Source: Galbula dea (Eukaryota; Chordata; Aves; Piciformes; Galbulidae). Taken from it: a stretch of 64,000 bases of DNA. The stretch lies in contig VWZX01004666.1 of assembly GCA_013399015.1 (NCBI GenBank), positions 6,912,979 through 6,976,978 of the forward strand, in the 5' to 3' direction. The notes under the pieces were generated by a model, which saw only the letters and a program-made list of their open reading frames with translations, did no database searches and had not been told where the DNA came from. A program made the translations under genes and the position numbers. This document shows positions 51,167-63,298 of the stretch, in pieces. Each line of letters opens with the position of its first letter. Position 1 is the first letter of the stretch.

Positions 51167-53601
51167 ATTTATGCTCATGTATAAGATAATAACGTCTCTT
51201 GTATAGTTTCTGTTTAGCCAGCCTGCATTGATTTGTTTGGAGTCCTTCCTCAAAACTCACATTTGTTATTCTAACCCCTTAATCCTTCCACTTCTTTAAT
51301 TTGTTCCAGACTCTTAGTTATCTATGGTAGCAAGGTAAAGCAATATAAACAGGTGAGGAAACAGTAATGTATTTTGCTAAATAATTCCTCTGCCAGTCAG
51401 CTTTTATCAGACATCATGGAAGACTATGGATAATTATGAAAGCTAAGAAAAAATAGTAGGAAAAAGACTGACCCTCTTGAAAAATAAATCAAAGGGCTAG
51501 GAGCCATTCAAAATGGAAATATGGACATTAACTGGCAGTTTTTACTCCTTAAGTACATCTCAAGTGCACTAGGACCTGAAGTGATAAAAGCTTGATGTTT
51601 GCCCTTCATCTTAAGGGCTAAGTAATTCTCAGAATGAAATAAATCTGACCTCATACTGGCCAATTAATGTTAGAAATGAAAGTAGAAGAACCAAAGCTGT
51701 TACTCAGGATGAGATGAAATGTCCTCTTATATATGTCCTGTATTTGATTAGTCAAATTTCAGCAGAAAGCATGCTTCTCCACCAGCCTTACAGGCTCATC
51801 CCTGTTTAGCACTTTTCTAACCCAAATCAGGCTACTCAAAGGCTGTCTCGTTTCCACTAGAGTGCTACATACTGCTAGTATTATGGATTAATTTTGTACT
51901 TTTTTTTTCATTTCCTTACTTTTTCACCTTTACTTCTACTAAGTTAAGAACTTTAGTTTCCCAAGTACAAGTCTGATACATTATTTCTGGGTTTACTATT
52001 AACTACCTGTGACCTCATGCAATCAGAATGTCAAACCACTACTAATTGCTTTGTTACTAATTAAAGATTTTTTAAGAACTACCCTTATCATGTTTTTACA
52101 ACCTGTAGAATTACTAATGAACTCATAAGCTGTTGAAGAAAGCCAGAAGTTTTAGTTCTTTAGACACTGGAAGTCAGAGTCCCCTTTTCTATGCTTCCAC
52201 TCACTTATATATGTGTTCTAAAAGACATGTAACTGGCCTCTAAGAACATTTAGGACACTTCTGGACATGCTTCTCTGTTGAATATGAAAAGCTAAACTTT
52301 CCCATCATGGACCAATACCTGGAGAACGTGATTGCAAAACTATAATTCACAGTTGTTTTGTCTCTGCCACTATATCTTTAGACACACATGGGCCCATCTG
52401 ATTACTAACTCCTTGCATCTGAGATTTGCTTGGTCAATCTGGTCATGCAGAATTCTGTTTCCAAACTTGAACATTTCCCTCTACCCTTCAGAATACAAAG
52501 CCAAAGAAAATTGGCGTGTTTGCGTGTACTAGATGTGAATTCCTCTTTTCTCTCTTCCCTCACAACATGCTCTCAGACTTTGGTGGTCTAACTCCTCTCA
52601 AACACCTCCTCCTTCCTCCTCTCCAGTGAAAGTCCACTAATGCTATTACTGGAAATATCATTTTCTTTCATTAGTCCAATGTTTATTGAATCTTACTGTT
52701 TATCAAGAGCTACTGGTTTATTAAGATTTCAGAGGTGAATTATCAGCTTGGCTTAAGGCTGTATCTATACAGATTGTATTAATTTAGTAAGAGCTGTATG
52801 GTAACATGGCATCTTATCACACTGAAAATGAAATTTCTTCTAATGAAGGATATAAACTTATTTGTCACCTTTCTCTAGCAGAGATATTACTTGAGGTAAG
52901 CCAACACTGTGAGAATTACAAAAAGAATTAGATCATTTTTTATTAAGTGTCTCCACAGAGACACCTCTCCACATCGTAAATGAGTACTTTTTCTTTTCAT
53001 TAAGGTGAATTTATTTCCTCATCAAAAATTATCTTCTGCCAGGAAATCCAAACACTTTCACTTAGCTGGAAGCCTTGAGCCTGAGTTCCTGCTTCTGGTT
53101 GTGGTTTGTTGTTGAGTCTAAAGTTTAAAGATCACGCTTTGTTTCAAGATACTAGCAATTCTAGCAGAAAAATATGTGAAAACATGGAGCTTTTTCTAAA
53201 ATTAGATTTGCTTGCCTAAGCTGTTGACTTATTCTAATTTCGTTTCATTTACTTTGATGTATAGTAACCAAAATTTATTTCTGCATCTCTGCTGATCTTT
53301 AAATATGATGGTATGTCTCGGGGGCAGAACTGTGTCTCTGAAATGTGATGGCTGGCTATCCTAAGGCTGCTTTTTCTGCTAGTCAGCTAGCATTTATATT
53401 ATTTGTAACCCAAAGACCCCTGATGTTAACTGAAATCTTCCTATTGCTTTATAATGGACTTTGGATTTGTATTTTATGATACATTAAAAATAACATTTTT
53501 CCTTCAAAATGTGAAAAATGATAAGAGGAGAATCAGAGAAAAAAGAAAAAAAGCCCAGAAAATCAAAATGAACCTGCCTAATTGCTAGAACAGAATAGAA
53601 T
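51167..53601. other. Intergenic stretch, nothing recognised
   Basis: AT-rich; no exon, RNA gene or repeat family is recognised. Confidence 0.5.
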
Positions 53602-53890
53602 ATCACAGAATAAAATAGAGCATTTTAGTTGGAATGGACCTACAATGATCATCTAATCCAAATACGTCACCACTTCAGGGATGACCAAGTCAGAGCATGT
53701 TGTTGAGGGCAATGTCCAAATGTCTCTTAAACAATGACAGGCCTGTGTCATTAACCATCTCTCTAGGAAGCCTGTTCCAGTGTTTGACCATTTTCTTGGT
53801 AAAGAAATGTTTCTTATTCTTGTTTGGAGAATTGTCATTGATAATTAGAAGCTCCTTTTCAAAGATTTTGTCTTTGGTAGTGAAATGCAT
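53602..53890 (-). mobile_element. CR1-type LINE 3' end, antisense, with reverse transcriptase C-terminus
   Basis: On the minus strand it encodes KKHFFTKKMVKHWNRLPREM, then VNDTGLSLFKRHLDIALNNM and L before a stop, the CR1 reverse transcriptase end. The 3' UTR shows TTGGATTAGATGATCATTG and GGTCCATTCCAAC. The 3' terminus is at about 53602, where TATCACAGAATAAAATAGA is a degraded tail. The upstream limit near 53890 is uncertain. Confidence 0.88.
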
Positions 53891-56800
53891 TCTTTACTGT
53901 TAAAACACAGCAAAAGGATTCTGAATACATCATTACATGGCTAATATCAAATAAGAACATCCTGACTTTAGTGAGTTTACTTTGTAATTGAATGGATTAT
54001 GTTAATATCTCTGACAAAAATCCACAGAAATACTGCCGTGTAGTTCAATGAAAATTGTCTTGGAGAGAACTTACATCAGTTTAAGAAGTCATATTTTTTG
54101 GTTGTTAACATCTTTTTATTTTCCTAAGGACAGTAAAGTTATTGATGTCTCTTACTAAAGCCTGCAGAAACTGCAGTTTTGCCAGGTATGTGCTGCCAGA
54201 AAGCTCAATGTTGTGCACTGTAAAACAAATGGGTAATAATTACTTTGATAGAACCTTTTTTCCTGTTGTTTAAATATAAATAATTCCTCCACCATGCCAG
54301 ATATTTGTTAAACTTAAATTTTGGAAGAAAAAGAATAGAATAATTTAGCTAATGGTATAAAAATTTAAAGATTACAATGTTGATTGTTTCTAAATTAATC
54401 TTGTCCATCGTTTTCACTGACTTTTATAGACATTTTCCAGTTATGACCACAATTTTATTTTCTCTATCTGGAAAGTTACTTTACAACTGGATGACCATTT
54501 TCAGAAATGCTTGTTTCATACTGATTTATTTTAACTCATTATATTACCCCCCCCAAATATAAAGGAAAAGCATATTGAATTGGCAGTTAGCTTTGCAACT
54601 GTCAGCTTTCCCTAATTTCTCAGCAGTGAAAACCTATTGATTCATGGATTCACACAAGTATTTATTCTCTTCCATTTAACGTGTTCCTGTCAAAAGTTTG
54701 ACTTCTCTTTGATAGGGAAGAAATGCTAACATATTTCTAGAACATAAGTTCACAGGTAAAGACTTTAAATACAGGACACAGTATTCCAGGGCTGCAGATG
54801 GCAGATGTTAATGCTGAAAAATCTTCAAAGACTATCAAATGTATCACTGGAAAGCTCTACTGGTAAGTGCTGAAATTTTTATCCCACAGATAAAAATCCA
54901 TCAGTTTGTCCCCCTTCACATTTGCAAATGAAAAAATGTTCTATGTTAAAAGGATGCCTCTGGTTTAGTTCTTAAATGCAGTGTTCTGTTTCCTGACACT
55001 TCTGATAATCAGGAGCAATTAATATTAATCTGACTGTGATTTTGTAGCAGAACCAGAGTATGGAAAAACATGCATGTTTTACAAACAGCAGCATTTATTT
55101 TTTTGTGTTGTAATTCTGTAGCTATTACTGAAGTATTAAGAGAATGTGATTTTTTTTTATTTGTGAAACTGATAAAGTCTGAAGAAAGAATTCTCTACCT
55201 GTCAGCTAGCCCAGAAACTAAGTGGTGAAGTAATAAATACAGCATGACTGGTAGAACTTGTAATGAACTCAGTGAATGATGGGTCATTGGTTTAAAGTAA
55301 ATTACTTCTTTGAAGTCACTGTGGGAATACTGTTTGAAACCTAGAACATAATATGACCCTTTAGTTTCAGAATATCCTCTAGAAGATTTTAATCTATCAA
55401 GCCTTCACATATTAAACCTTAAACATGCATACAAGCAAAAAAACCCCAAATAAATAATGCCACATAACTTGAAGGCATACAACAGGCATAACCTTAATGA
55501 GATTTATTCGTATAATGGACTTACTTTGGCCATTATGTCACATGGCATAAACATAATAGGTTAGGGCAATTTGAAGGAAATGATTTCTTTATTTAATTTG
55601 ACCTAAGCAGAATGATTGGAAAGAATCCTTGATGAAAAATTTCTTCTGACTTGGATTTGCAGTGTCTCCATTGTGAAGAACTGAAGATGAGAAAAAGATT
55701 TAATATGTCTCAGCATTTACAATCATGTTGTAGACTGTTTGTTCTTATGTGTTAGAATAGTAAAGAGGTGAGTCATAAAAGAGAACATTTTGTCCCACAT
55801 ATTTAAAATGAACAAAAGAAAACGATACTGTTATTGTTATGGATAGAACAGTACTTCCAGTCTTGATTAAGCCCACTCACTACAAATTCAGATTCATGTC
55901 GTTAGTGGTGATATGTGTTTCCTCTGGACATTTAAACATTAGGGTCTATGGTAGCACAAAAAATGGATACTTCATATAATTGTAAAGGAGACAACCCTTG
56001 AAACATCACATTGAACTCTAAAAAAGTATTTCAGACTGTTAAATCTACTTTTCGCTAAAGCCAGCCAAATGGGTACAGAATTACTAGATGAAACTCCCTA
56101 GAAATTCTAGTAAGGGAATGCATGCAAATCTCTGGATTTGTAGGAAGAACATCTTCAGATTATTTTGTAGTCAATATTTAAAAAGTAGTTAAAATATGTT
56201 TCAGTGATACACCTGCTATATCATAATCTCCTTTCTATTTTTCTATTCTTCTTCCTTCACTTCTAAGGGGCATACTTGTACATACATACTTACTTGTGTA
56301 AGTAATGCATAAAACTGTAGATAAGAAGGAATCAAACTACACACAGAAGGATCCTAACCACCTCCTATGTATGCATTATAGTTACATAATAGAAAAAAAA
56401 AGATATCTAGAAAGTATCAGATATACAAGGTCTGCAAATGAAGGAGAGAGAAGGGGAATTACTGTCCTGCAGTTCTTCCTGTTACAACCAAGTTAGGCAC
56501 TGTTTGTAGTAATCAAATAATTTTACAGTGACAGTATGTGATTAAGATGAAAGTGAATCTCTAAGTAGTAACAAATGCAAATCAATGCACTGATGTAATA
56601 AAAGGTTTCAGTAACCACTTCTAATATTTAGCATCAGTTGGCATGATCTATTAGTAAATTCTTTGACCAATAAGCAGGAGCATCTTTTTGATGTTTCTGT
56701 AAACATTGCTAAGAAAAAATGTGAATTAGACAGTAAAGAATCTTTTTTGTTGTTACTTTTATATGGCATATCCTGGTGTATTGCAAATATTCTGGTTTTG

Positions 56801-59800
56801 ACTGGAAATTTCTGGGTTTATTAATTTTTTTCAACTTGAAATTTTGTCTGTGTTTTTAATAGCTGATTAATAGATGTTCGAGCTCTGTCCTCTGATGACA
56901 CAGTTAAGCCAAGATAACAGGGCAAATTCAGCTATTTCAGAAGTTTAGCTGATGTTTTCTGTCTACTTATCAAGGAATTGCTTTGCTGGTCTTCTGATAT
57001 CTCAGAAACAATCTGTGTATTTGGTATAAATAGGCCTGTCAGCCATTTGACAGCCAAATTCTTTGGCTAAAGGAATGCCTCTGAATGCACTTCTTGGACT
57101 CTTCTTGTGACAGGATCAAGACCTACATTAAACCAGAAAATCTGTCTTGCTCTTCCTAGTGAAAAGAACTACAATGCAACTATGAATGTTACAAATTATA
57201 GTAAATCTCTGTGTTCCCTCTCCCCCATTTCAAAGTTCACCAGGAAAACAGAATATTTCTTCTTTGTTCTGTCTACAACTACTCTATTGGGTTTTTTCCA
57301 GGAGGCATTACCAAGTCTCATTACCAAGAAGTAAAGAATTGAACTTTCTTGCTGATAGGGATGTTTAGAAAATAAACCCCCATTATCCACAGCTGTATTT
57401 CCAGTAAGAGCAAACAGTCCCTTTTTAGATATCAGCAGGTGGAAATCTCAGCTGGTGGATTCATGTTTGTTTTTATGATTCCTGATGACCTTTCTTGTTT
57501 TTATTCCACTCTGATAGTGAATGCTTACTAGCATGTTGGTGTTTTTAACAGCTCAAACTGATCTAGGGCTTGTTACAAAACACCATTTATTTATATTTAA
57601 CTACCTAGGAATTTCCTCCTTTAACTGCATTGGCCAGTGTCCCAATTCAGGCTGTACTTAGGCCAGAATCTGTGACTGCTTTATGAACTACTTCATGGTA
57701 AGGCATGAAGGTCAGAGTGGCAGTTATCTGAATGACAAAGCCATGGATGAGCTGTTCAGCATGTACTGCTGAACCATACTTTTTTAATCAGAGAAGTGTT
57801 TAAACACATTTTAAAATGAGTATTTCGAATATGCTAGGCTACTGGAAGTACATGTTCTATCCACCCTCTGCAAGAACCAAGCAAACATAAGATCCTGAGA
57901 TCAGGTCTTTGAGGACACATATTGCAACTTCCACTACTTGCTTCAAGTACTTACAGTGTCTAAGTGAACACCAGCATGACAGTGTACATGTTCTTATAAA
58001 ACACCTATTTTCTAGCTTGCGCAGAAACTGTAAGTTTTCTCTTGACACTGTTAAGCCAGGACTGAAATCAGAAGCTATATCTGATTCTGAGAGGGCCACA
58101 ATATGATTTTAAGAAAGCTTTATTTGCTGATTTTATATGAGTCTTCAATTGCTTAATATTTGGTGACATCCTTTATTGTGCACTTATTGCCATTCTACTA
58201 TGTACCTCACCACCTTCCACATTACTGACTTCTATTTGTATTTCTATAATTCTTCTAATTCTATAATGCTGGTGCTGTTAAGGAGTGACTCAGAATTTCA
58301 AGACTATATTTTTCATCTCCATGTTTCTGCTCTCTGTTTATTGCTACCTTCAGAACAGAGCAAGTCTCTGCCAAGCTCACCTCTCAGTATTGCTTATTGG
58401 TCTCTTGAAACTCATAATTTGCATTAATATCATTTTTCTTAGCCATACAATATTTAGAATACTGTGTATGAATCAAAACTGTACAATGTTGCCCAATGTA
58501 AACGCTGCATGAATCTCCTTTCTTACCTTCATTTGAATATCTGCATTTTAATTTAAATGCCTCATTCATTTCATGTTGTTGGATCTTTGATAGAAGTAGC
58601 TCCATGGAGGTGGCAGAGATAGCACTGATTCCAGAGGAGAAAGGATTTCTGAAGGACTTCTAATTTCAAAGAAGTGGAAAATGGTAACATTAATCATCTC
58701 TAACCCTTCAATGGCAACGATGCTGTAGGACTCACTGTCAATTGTCTGTGAGCTCAGAAGTCAATTATGTCTCAAACACTTACATGCATTTACAGGATTT
58801 TCACTGACAGTTTTGACTAAGGTGCCTATCTGATACTATTTTATTAATTTCCACCTATAGTTATTTTGATTTATTACTTTTGTTTCCAAAATATAATGAC
58901 TTTTGTATCACTGATGCTTCACTAAACGTTATTAGTTGGAAAGATGACATTTGCTGTTGTGATGTACAAAGAAAAAAAGGTTTCCAGTGTTTTGCATTGG
59001 AACCATTAACAATGTAATAAAAGTTTATAGTAATTGTCACTGAAGCCTGCACAAAAAAATTTAAGAGAAGATGACAAAAGAGAAAGAGAGATTGTTTTCG
59101 TTTGGACTCTACCACCTCCGGTGCTGCTACTGGAATGTCTACCTGTTTATTTATTCCAAGGTTGTCTGGAGTTGGTCTTTAGTGAAAAATTAGTGCAACA
59201 CTTGAGCATGCTTCTGGATTTGTAGCAGGAGTTTTGAGGATTTGATTATTGTACACTTCATTTGCCAACGAGCAACATACTTCCCCATCCAGAAGGGAAC
59301 TTTTTACATTTTCTTCCCACTGTTTTGAGTTCAGGAATCAATGGGTGGATTGTAATTATCACAGCACAATATATGTTATACCAGTGCTTCTGAATTTAAA
59401 GCCACTGAACATGGGCAGGGAATGCTGATTCCTTCATTCAGGTTGAAACTCAGGGAAAAAAGCAGTATTTATCTTCTTGATTCTGAAGTATCCAAGAGTC
59501 CAGGGTTATTTAACAAACACAGGCTCCAAAACACATTCAGAAATGCCAAAGTCAGTGATCTAAGCCAAGGGTATGACTTCAGTTCTTCAGACTTTTGCAG
59601 CCTTTGGACAACCAGAACAACAGTTTCTTAGAAACACACCCATATGCCTCTTGCCCCTATAGCTTCTGTTTTCAATCATACAAGGGACACTCTTATCAAG
59701 CCCAGCTCCGTATTGGCTGATTGGCAAACTGTTGAAAGGAAGACCCACCGCTCTGATGAAGACAACATTAATCCTTCCTCTTCATTCCTGCAGCTTCAGC

Positions 59801-61599
59801 TCAGGTGTATATCCTGGGAAGAGACAGCTTCCCCTCAAGAAAGCAGTGGTTGCCCAGCCAGGTTCCACTGCAGAGCCTGTGATGGGACAAAGTCACTCCA
59901 CCTGTTTTCATCAGTGATAGGAAATGAAAAGAGCTAACCATCTGACAGTACAAAAAACTTAGTTCTGTTGACATTGCCAGTTTTACTGCTCCAACACCAC
60001 CTGAAATTGCCATCCTACTTAGCCATTACCCCACAAAATCCTCCCACTCCAGAGAAGCCATTATTTTGGTTATTCTTGTATCAGTAGCACGTAAATTTCT
60101 ACAGGACTGAGCTGCAGCCATGTCTGTCCTTCTTATGTCAATTTTAACACACCTGATGCTTTGCTAACAGTGCAAGACTGTGACATAGCACTTAGTGCTC
60201 TTTGAGTTGTACAGGTGCAGGAGCGCTCTTCTATGTCTATTGTCTGAGAAGAGAGATGGAAATTTATATATTTGCTTTCCTAACACTCCTTCTTGCTCTC
60301 CTTTGCCCACCTCTGCAGAAACTGAAATGTCACACTCTCTCCTTTCAGCAGACCACTGCTTTTTCCAGTATGCATTCCACAAAGCTATGTTTTCTTTCCT
60401 GACTCTAACCACATTTTTACAAGGACACTGAAACATCTGTCTTGAGATTTTTCTGTTGTTCTCTTTGGCTCGATCTACCTGATTATGGTGCTTTAGCTTC
60501 CCTCCCAGACTGCAGAGTCTTGACATACCAACTTCATTGCTTCTTTTCAAATAGGTTTGCCCCCCATTTCAGGAGGGACGGGTGACAAAATCTGTATAGA
60601 AAAGAAGGGCACAGTGCGAGCTGTTTATAGTTTGAGATCTCTATCTCCATTTATTTCTAGGCAGGGGAACATATTTTTTTTCCTCTGAACTTTAATAGGC
60701 AATAATGAGTTTTGAGATGTTTTTATATTTTACTGTTGTCTTAAAAAAAAAATTTTGGAAATTTATAGGTCCCAATCAGACCAAATTGACCATTTTTGCT
60801 ACATGTATGACAATATGCCAAAATCTGACAAGCATTTTGATGAAGGTGACCATCACATGGCTTTTAAGTGTTTATGTACGTGACTTGAGATACTAGTTGA
60901 ACAAACAGATTTAGCTGGCTTGCATTACCTCACTGGTGGATTAGGGAGAGGCAAATTTTATCCATAGTATTCAAGATATGAAGGTAAGCAAAAATTGTAA
61001 CATGTGGTTAGCCTTGTGGTGCTAAGAGTAGTACAACTCAAGGCCGCTTCTCAATAAAAACAAATACAAGTTCTCCAACATTCTTGCCCATGGCAAATTC
61101 TGTAATAATTTACAGTTTAATTTTGGTATTTAGACTTTGATTTTATATTTTGGCTAATCTCTGTAGTGTGAGTTATTGATAAAAATTTCCATTCAAGCTT
61201 GTTTGGTAGTCCTGGATGAGAGAACTTAAAAGTTCTGCATAACTTCAAGTTGTAACAGCTTGAGTATGTGATGGGAAACAAAGAAGCTTTGGATCTCCAG
61301 CCTTATCCATAGTATCATTAACTCCTACTCTGGCTGTTCTTGTTGCATTGCTCCAGTGGAGAGATTGTCCAAGGAGCACTGTAAGCTCTGTACAGTTTGG
61401 TAGATGAAAAGGATATGTGTCTTGTGATGTACATACACATTTGGATCCCATTCCAGTATTCCTGGGGGATACCCCTTCCTGTACTCCCTGTATGCTGGTG
61501 AAGGGTGGTTGGGCAGAAACACACCGAAAGTGAAGGGACGAGGCTGTGGCTGAGGACAGATGTGCTCTATGCTACTGCTGTGGTTGCAGCACCCTGGGC
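53891..61599. other. Intergenic stretch upstream of the PTGFR promoter, nothing recognised
   Basis: About 7.7 kb, AT-rich until ~61.5 kb, where GC and CpG begin to rise. Short frames (for example 97 codons at 59644-59937 and 128 codons on the minus strand at 60164-60550) show no domain I recognise. Distal regulatory elements of PTGFR could lie here but cannot be read from one sequence. Confidence 0.5.
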
Positions 61600-62550
61600 A
61601 AGAATGCATCCTGCCTGGCTGGGGTGGCCTTGTCACCTGCGGCTGTGGTGCGACAGGGCAGCCCGGCCCTCAGTGACAGAGACACTTCTGCACGCCGGCA
61701 CAGCAAGGCAGCGGCTCCACGCTGCTGTGCGAGGGACCAGCTCCTGCTGCTGCAGCAGAGGAAGGCCTCAGGGTCTTCACCTCCCCGAGATAGAGCTGGG
61801 CGCCCCCGGGGCTGCCCAAACTGTCCCGACGCCCCCATCAGAAGGGCCCGGCAAAGGGACGCTGAGGCTAAGTGCGGGGGTGCAGGTGCTGCGTCCCCGG
61901 GTGCACTCCGAGTCTCTCGGACATCAGCAACTCCCGCGGCTCGACAACACAACCTCCCCGGGGAGCCGGGCCCAGCACCACGCCGCCCCGCGCCGCCGGG
62001 TCCGGAGCTCCGGGACACGGGCAGTGGGTGGGGAGGGACGCCGGAGGCGCGGAGCGAAGCGGAGGTGAGCGGCAGAGGGGAGAGGAGAGAGCGGTGCGCT
62101 CCAACGGGACTGGGCGGTGGGAGCCATGCGGGATACGAAGGCACGGGGAGCTGGCGCGGAACCGGGCAAGTTGAGACCGGTAGCAGCCGGTGACACTTGT
62201 GCCCGGCGTCGTGGGCTCGCTCCGCCCCCGGCGGCAGCGGTGGGCACTTAAGGGCGGTGCGGACCACAAGGAGGAGGGGGAGTGTTGTTGTATTGGGTAT
62301 GTTTCCGTGGTTCACGCGTTGCTGCCCACGTCTTCGCGCGGCGGCGAAGATTCCCCCCAAGCTGCAGGAGGTGGGAAGGAAGGGGCAGAAAGCGCGGCCT
62401 CCGTCCCAGGAGTTTGGCAGCTGCGGTCCCGTGTAGCAGTCCCGAATGGTGGAAGCATCTCTGGCTCCTCCGTGACCGGTTCTGATACCGCTCGGTAACT
62501 GCGGGACTGCCGCGTCTCGGTGTGACAGGCGTTACGGAAGCCTGCTTTTC
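61600..62550 (+). promoter_or_regulatory. PTGFR: CpG island, probable PTGFR promoter and untranslated first exon
   Basis: Against AT-rich surroundings, this block is GC-rich with dense CpG. It holds GC-box (Sp1-type) cores on both strands: CCGCCC at 61983-61988 and 62222-62227, GGGCGG at 62112-62117 and 62252-62257. No convincing TATA box is visible, as expected for a CpG-island promoter with dispersed starts. It lies 0.7-1.6 kb upstream of the PTGFR coding exon on the same strand, matching the known layout of a non-coding exon 1 in this gene. Several long open frames on both strands are composition artefacts: GC-rich sequence has few stop codons, and none shows a domain. The exact transcription start cannot be read from sequence. 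A bidirectional antisense transcript is possible. Confidence 0.75.
62065..62070 (+). promoter_or_regulatory. PTGFR: Candidate splice donor A for PTGFR exon 1
   Basis: GAG|GTGAGC inside the CpG island is close to the donor consensus (G at -1, purine at +3, A at +4, G at +5). If used, intron 1 would be 62065-63239, about 1.2 kb. It competes with the downstream candidate at 62641; sequence alone does not decide. Confidence 0.4.
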
Positions 62551-62640
62551 TTTCCGCATGGGAAGTTTTTGCCAGCAGGAGTGCCCTGAGACTAGAGATG
62601 GATGATAAAGTGTGAAGTTACTTGCAGAACTAACTTCTGA

Positions 62641-62646
62641 GTAAGG
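62641..62646 (+). promoter_or_regulatory. PTGFR: Candidate splice donor B for PTGFR exon 1
   Basis: TGA|GTAAGG matches the donor consensus at +1 to +5 but has A rather than G at -1. If used, intron 1 would be 62641-63239, about 0.6 kb. The leader would then also contain a 15-codon upstream ORF at 62558-62605 (ATG to TGA). Confidence 0.4.
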
Positions 62647-63239
62647 GAGCGTCCGTTTGTGCCGGAGTGAGGGAGCTGGGAAGTTCGAGAGGGCAGTGTC
62701 GGTTAGGTTAAGGCTTTAAAGCATTGCGTTGCGACAGGAGCGCTACTTGGAACATGTTAGGACATTGTTTTTAAAATGAATGCCTAACAGAAGAAAATGG
62801 AGTGTCATTATCATATAAAAATATTTCAGTTTCAGAATTTCACTTTTGACTGTGGTTTGGCTGATAAATCCTTTTGCACTAGGAGTATGTTGCAGAAACA
62901 TTTGTTTATATACGTAGTTTATGGACCAGTACGTTTCTGTATGGTTTCTCTGATTATATGCACATAAGTAGTAATATATTTTATACATAATTTTGTATAT
63001 CGTGTGTGTGCAGAGACTATAAAGCTATGTATACTGTATCTGCATTGTATAATGCATGCAGGTAATTGTTTTATCCTGTGACTGATGTGCTTAAAATGTG
63101 ATGCCTTATCATATCACTCAGAAAACTGGGAAATTATATTTCTACCACAGCCTAATATCATGGAATTTCTTCTTCAAATGTCATTTGAACAGCGGTATAC
63201 TTTTTACAGTGTGTGTCTTATTTATTTTTAATATTGCAG
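62647..63239 (+). other. PTGFR: PTGFR intron 1 (body, ending at the acceptor)
   Basis: AT-rich sequence between the CpG island and the acceptor at 63239. It contains no repeat I recognise and no open frame with a known domain. It is assigned as intron from the flanking donor candidates and the acceptor, and from knowledge that mammalian PTGFR has a non-coding first exon. If donor A is used, the intron extends back to 62065. Confidence 0.55.
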
Positions 63240-63298
63240 ATGCGTTTTGATTGCAAGACTGCTGAAATGTTTTGAGTGCTGCTTCTCCTTTCCTAACC
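63240..63298 (+). promoter_or_regulatory. PTGFR: PTGFR exon 2 5' UTR with splice acceptor and short upstream ORF
   Basis: A T-rich tract ending in TTGCAG at 63234-63239 is a good acceptor, making 63240 the probable first base of the exon. That base is also the A of an ATG. The upstream frame runs 63240-63275 (11 codons plus TGA) and contains a second in-frame ATG at 63267. It ends 23 bases before the main ATG and is out of frame with it. Such uORFs commonly lower translation of the main frame; that effect here is inference. Confidence 0.7.

Noticed and set aside
50753..51253. 166-codon minus-strand ORF
   Set aside because: It spans two simple-sequence tracts, whose low-complexity translation accounts for much of its length.
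61572..62360. 262-codon antisense open frame, and other long frames on both strands, in the CpG island
   Set aside because: GC-rich sequence has few stop codons. Overlapping frames are open on both strands at once, residues are dominated by Pro, Arg, Ala and Gly, and no domain is visible.
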